A stretch of 64,000 nucleotides of DNA from Anaeramoeba flamelloides (lineage: Eukaryota > Metamonada > Anaeramoebidae): the NCBI GenBank assembly GCA_027625915.1, contig JANTQA010000048.1:4898001-4962000 (forward strand). Direction: 5' to 3'. Shown here in pieces: positions 63,227-64,000 of the stretch. How positions within the stretch are numbered: the stretch's first letter is position 1; every line of letters begins with the position of its first letter. A model generated the notes under the pieces. It did no database searches. It worked only from the letters and a program-made list of their open reading frames with translations, and was not told the DNA's origin. The position numbers were made by a program, and so were the translations under genes.

Positions 63227-64000
63227 AGATATACTTTCTTGTAGTTTTTTGTTTTTGTTCTTTTTATTTCAAAAACAACAATGTTAATATGATTTTTATG
63301 AAAATTGCAAGCAATTCAATTTTTATGGTATGGTCTTAAAATTTTGGATTAGAATATTTTTTATATTGTTATTTGAGCCAAGAAACTAAATATTGTGAAA
63401 AACAATAATAGGTAAATTAAAAATTATGAACAGGTTTGGCGACAAAAAATCCAATAACTTTGAGATTAGTTCTCAATAGTGTTCATTTCTTTACTTCTAT
63501 TGGTCAACTTTTACAATTCTTTCCAAGATTCCGATAAAGATGAAAAGCTTTCTAAAAGTGATTTGATTTTCAGGAAGGCAATTTGAAACAATCGAAGACT
63601 AAAAGTTTGTAAAAGTGTTAAATATATAGCTTCAAAATTTAAAAATTAAAAATACCAAAATAATTGAATTTTGACAATTTGTGAGACACTCTTTAGAAAA
63701 CTTTTGTTGAAAATAACAAATCTTTTGTTAATTTTTGAAGTTTGTTTTTCAAAATCCATTTTTCAGTATTTCTTCATTTGAAGAATAGCTTTTGATATTG
63801 AAATGAATGGATCACTTTATTATAAAATTTTTATGAAAATAATATAATTGGTGCTGTAAGAAACTATTAATTTTTTTTGAATAAAAAAAAAATTCATTTT
63901 ATATGTTCAAAGCGAAAAATTACTTTGAATTATACAAACGAAAAGGACGCTCAATTTTCACTTTAGTTTGTTGATGGATTACCTTGACATTGTGAAAAAA
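63227..64000. other. Upstream flank of the giant gene
   Basis: A/T-rich sequence upstream of the giant gene (which is read leftwards). It probably contains its promoter, but no specific element could be supported and no ORF is recognised. Confidence 0.5.

Noticed and set aside
1-64000. tRNA, rRNA or CRISPR arrays
   Set aside because: No B-box-like GTTCRANNC in a cloverleaf context, no rRNA-like conserved blocks and no regularly spaced identical short repeats with unique spacers were seen; the tandem repeats present are microsatellites or coding repeats.

Overview
This window is AT-rich nuclear DNA from a microbial eukaryote. Three features support that. Two genes have spliceosomal GT-AG introns that rebuild exactly. 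Animal-type signalling and replication genes are present (RalGAP beta, a heterotrimeric G alpha, MCMBP). A LINE and several repeat families fill much of the rest. TAA, TAG and probably TGA act as stops, so the code looks standard. The mix of ankyrin, TPR and STAND proteins in an AT-rich genome resembles amoeboid protists such as Anaeramoeba or relatives, but that placement is a guess.

Left part (1-10.7 kb): the 3' 1,043 codons of RALGAPB (+), in seven visible exons; the N-terminal exon or exons lie outside the window. Ankyrin region (13.4-27 kb, all +): an ankyrin ORF at 13406-14422; a LINE copy with a target duplication at 17405-19940; an exon at 20951-22764 that begins in the middle of an ankyrin repeat and becomes a long coiled coil; and a 789-aa ankyrin protein at 24598-26967. 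The first ankyrin ORF and the coiled-coil exon are probably one gene split by a 6.5-kb intron holding the LINE.

Middle (29-36.1 kb): chains of short nested hairpins lie beside and inside a four-exon G alpha gene (minus strand), which rebuilds to exactly 350 aa. Its second intron is 4.3 kb and made largely of repeats. MCMBP (minus) is intronless at 43.7-45.7 kb. The intervals 36-43.7 and 45.7-51.9 kb hold terminal-inverted-repeat elements and no recognisable gene.

Right part (51.9-63.2 kb, minus): one uninterrupted ORF of 3,766 codons. In order it has an OTU-like cysteine motif, pentapeptide and WD-like repeats, a second His...Cys protease-like module, three consecutive STAND P-loop ATPases (one NACHT-like, two NB-ARC-like), 16 kinesin-light-chain-type TPRs and further TPRs. 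It looks like a giant NLR-type signalling receptor and is the strongest candidate here for something undescribed. The other strong candidate is the hairpin-chain repeat family: a pair of paralogous copies shows the chain long at one locus and reduced to one hairpin at the other, and a third, separate insertion splits a hairpin arm.
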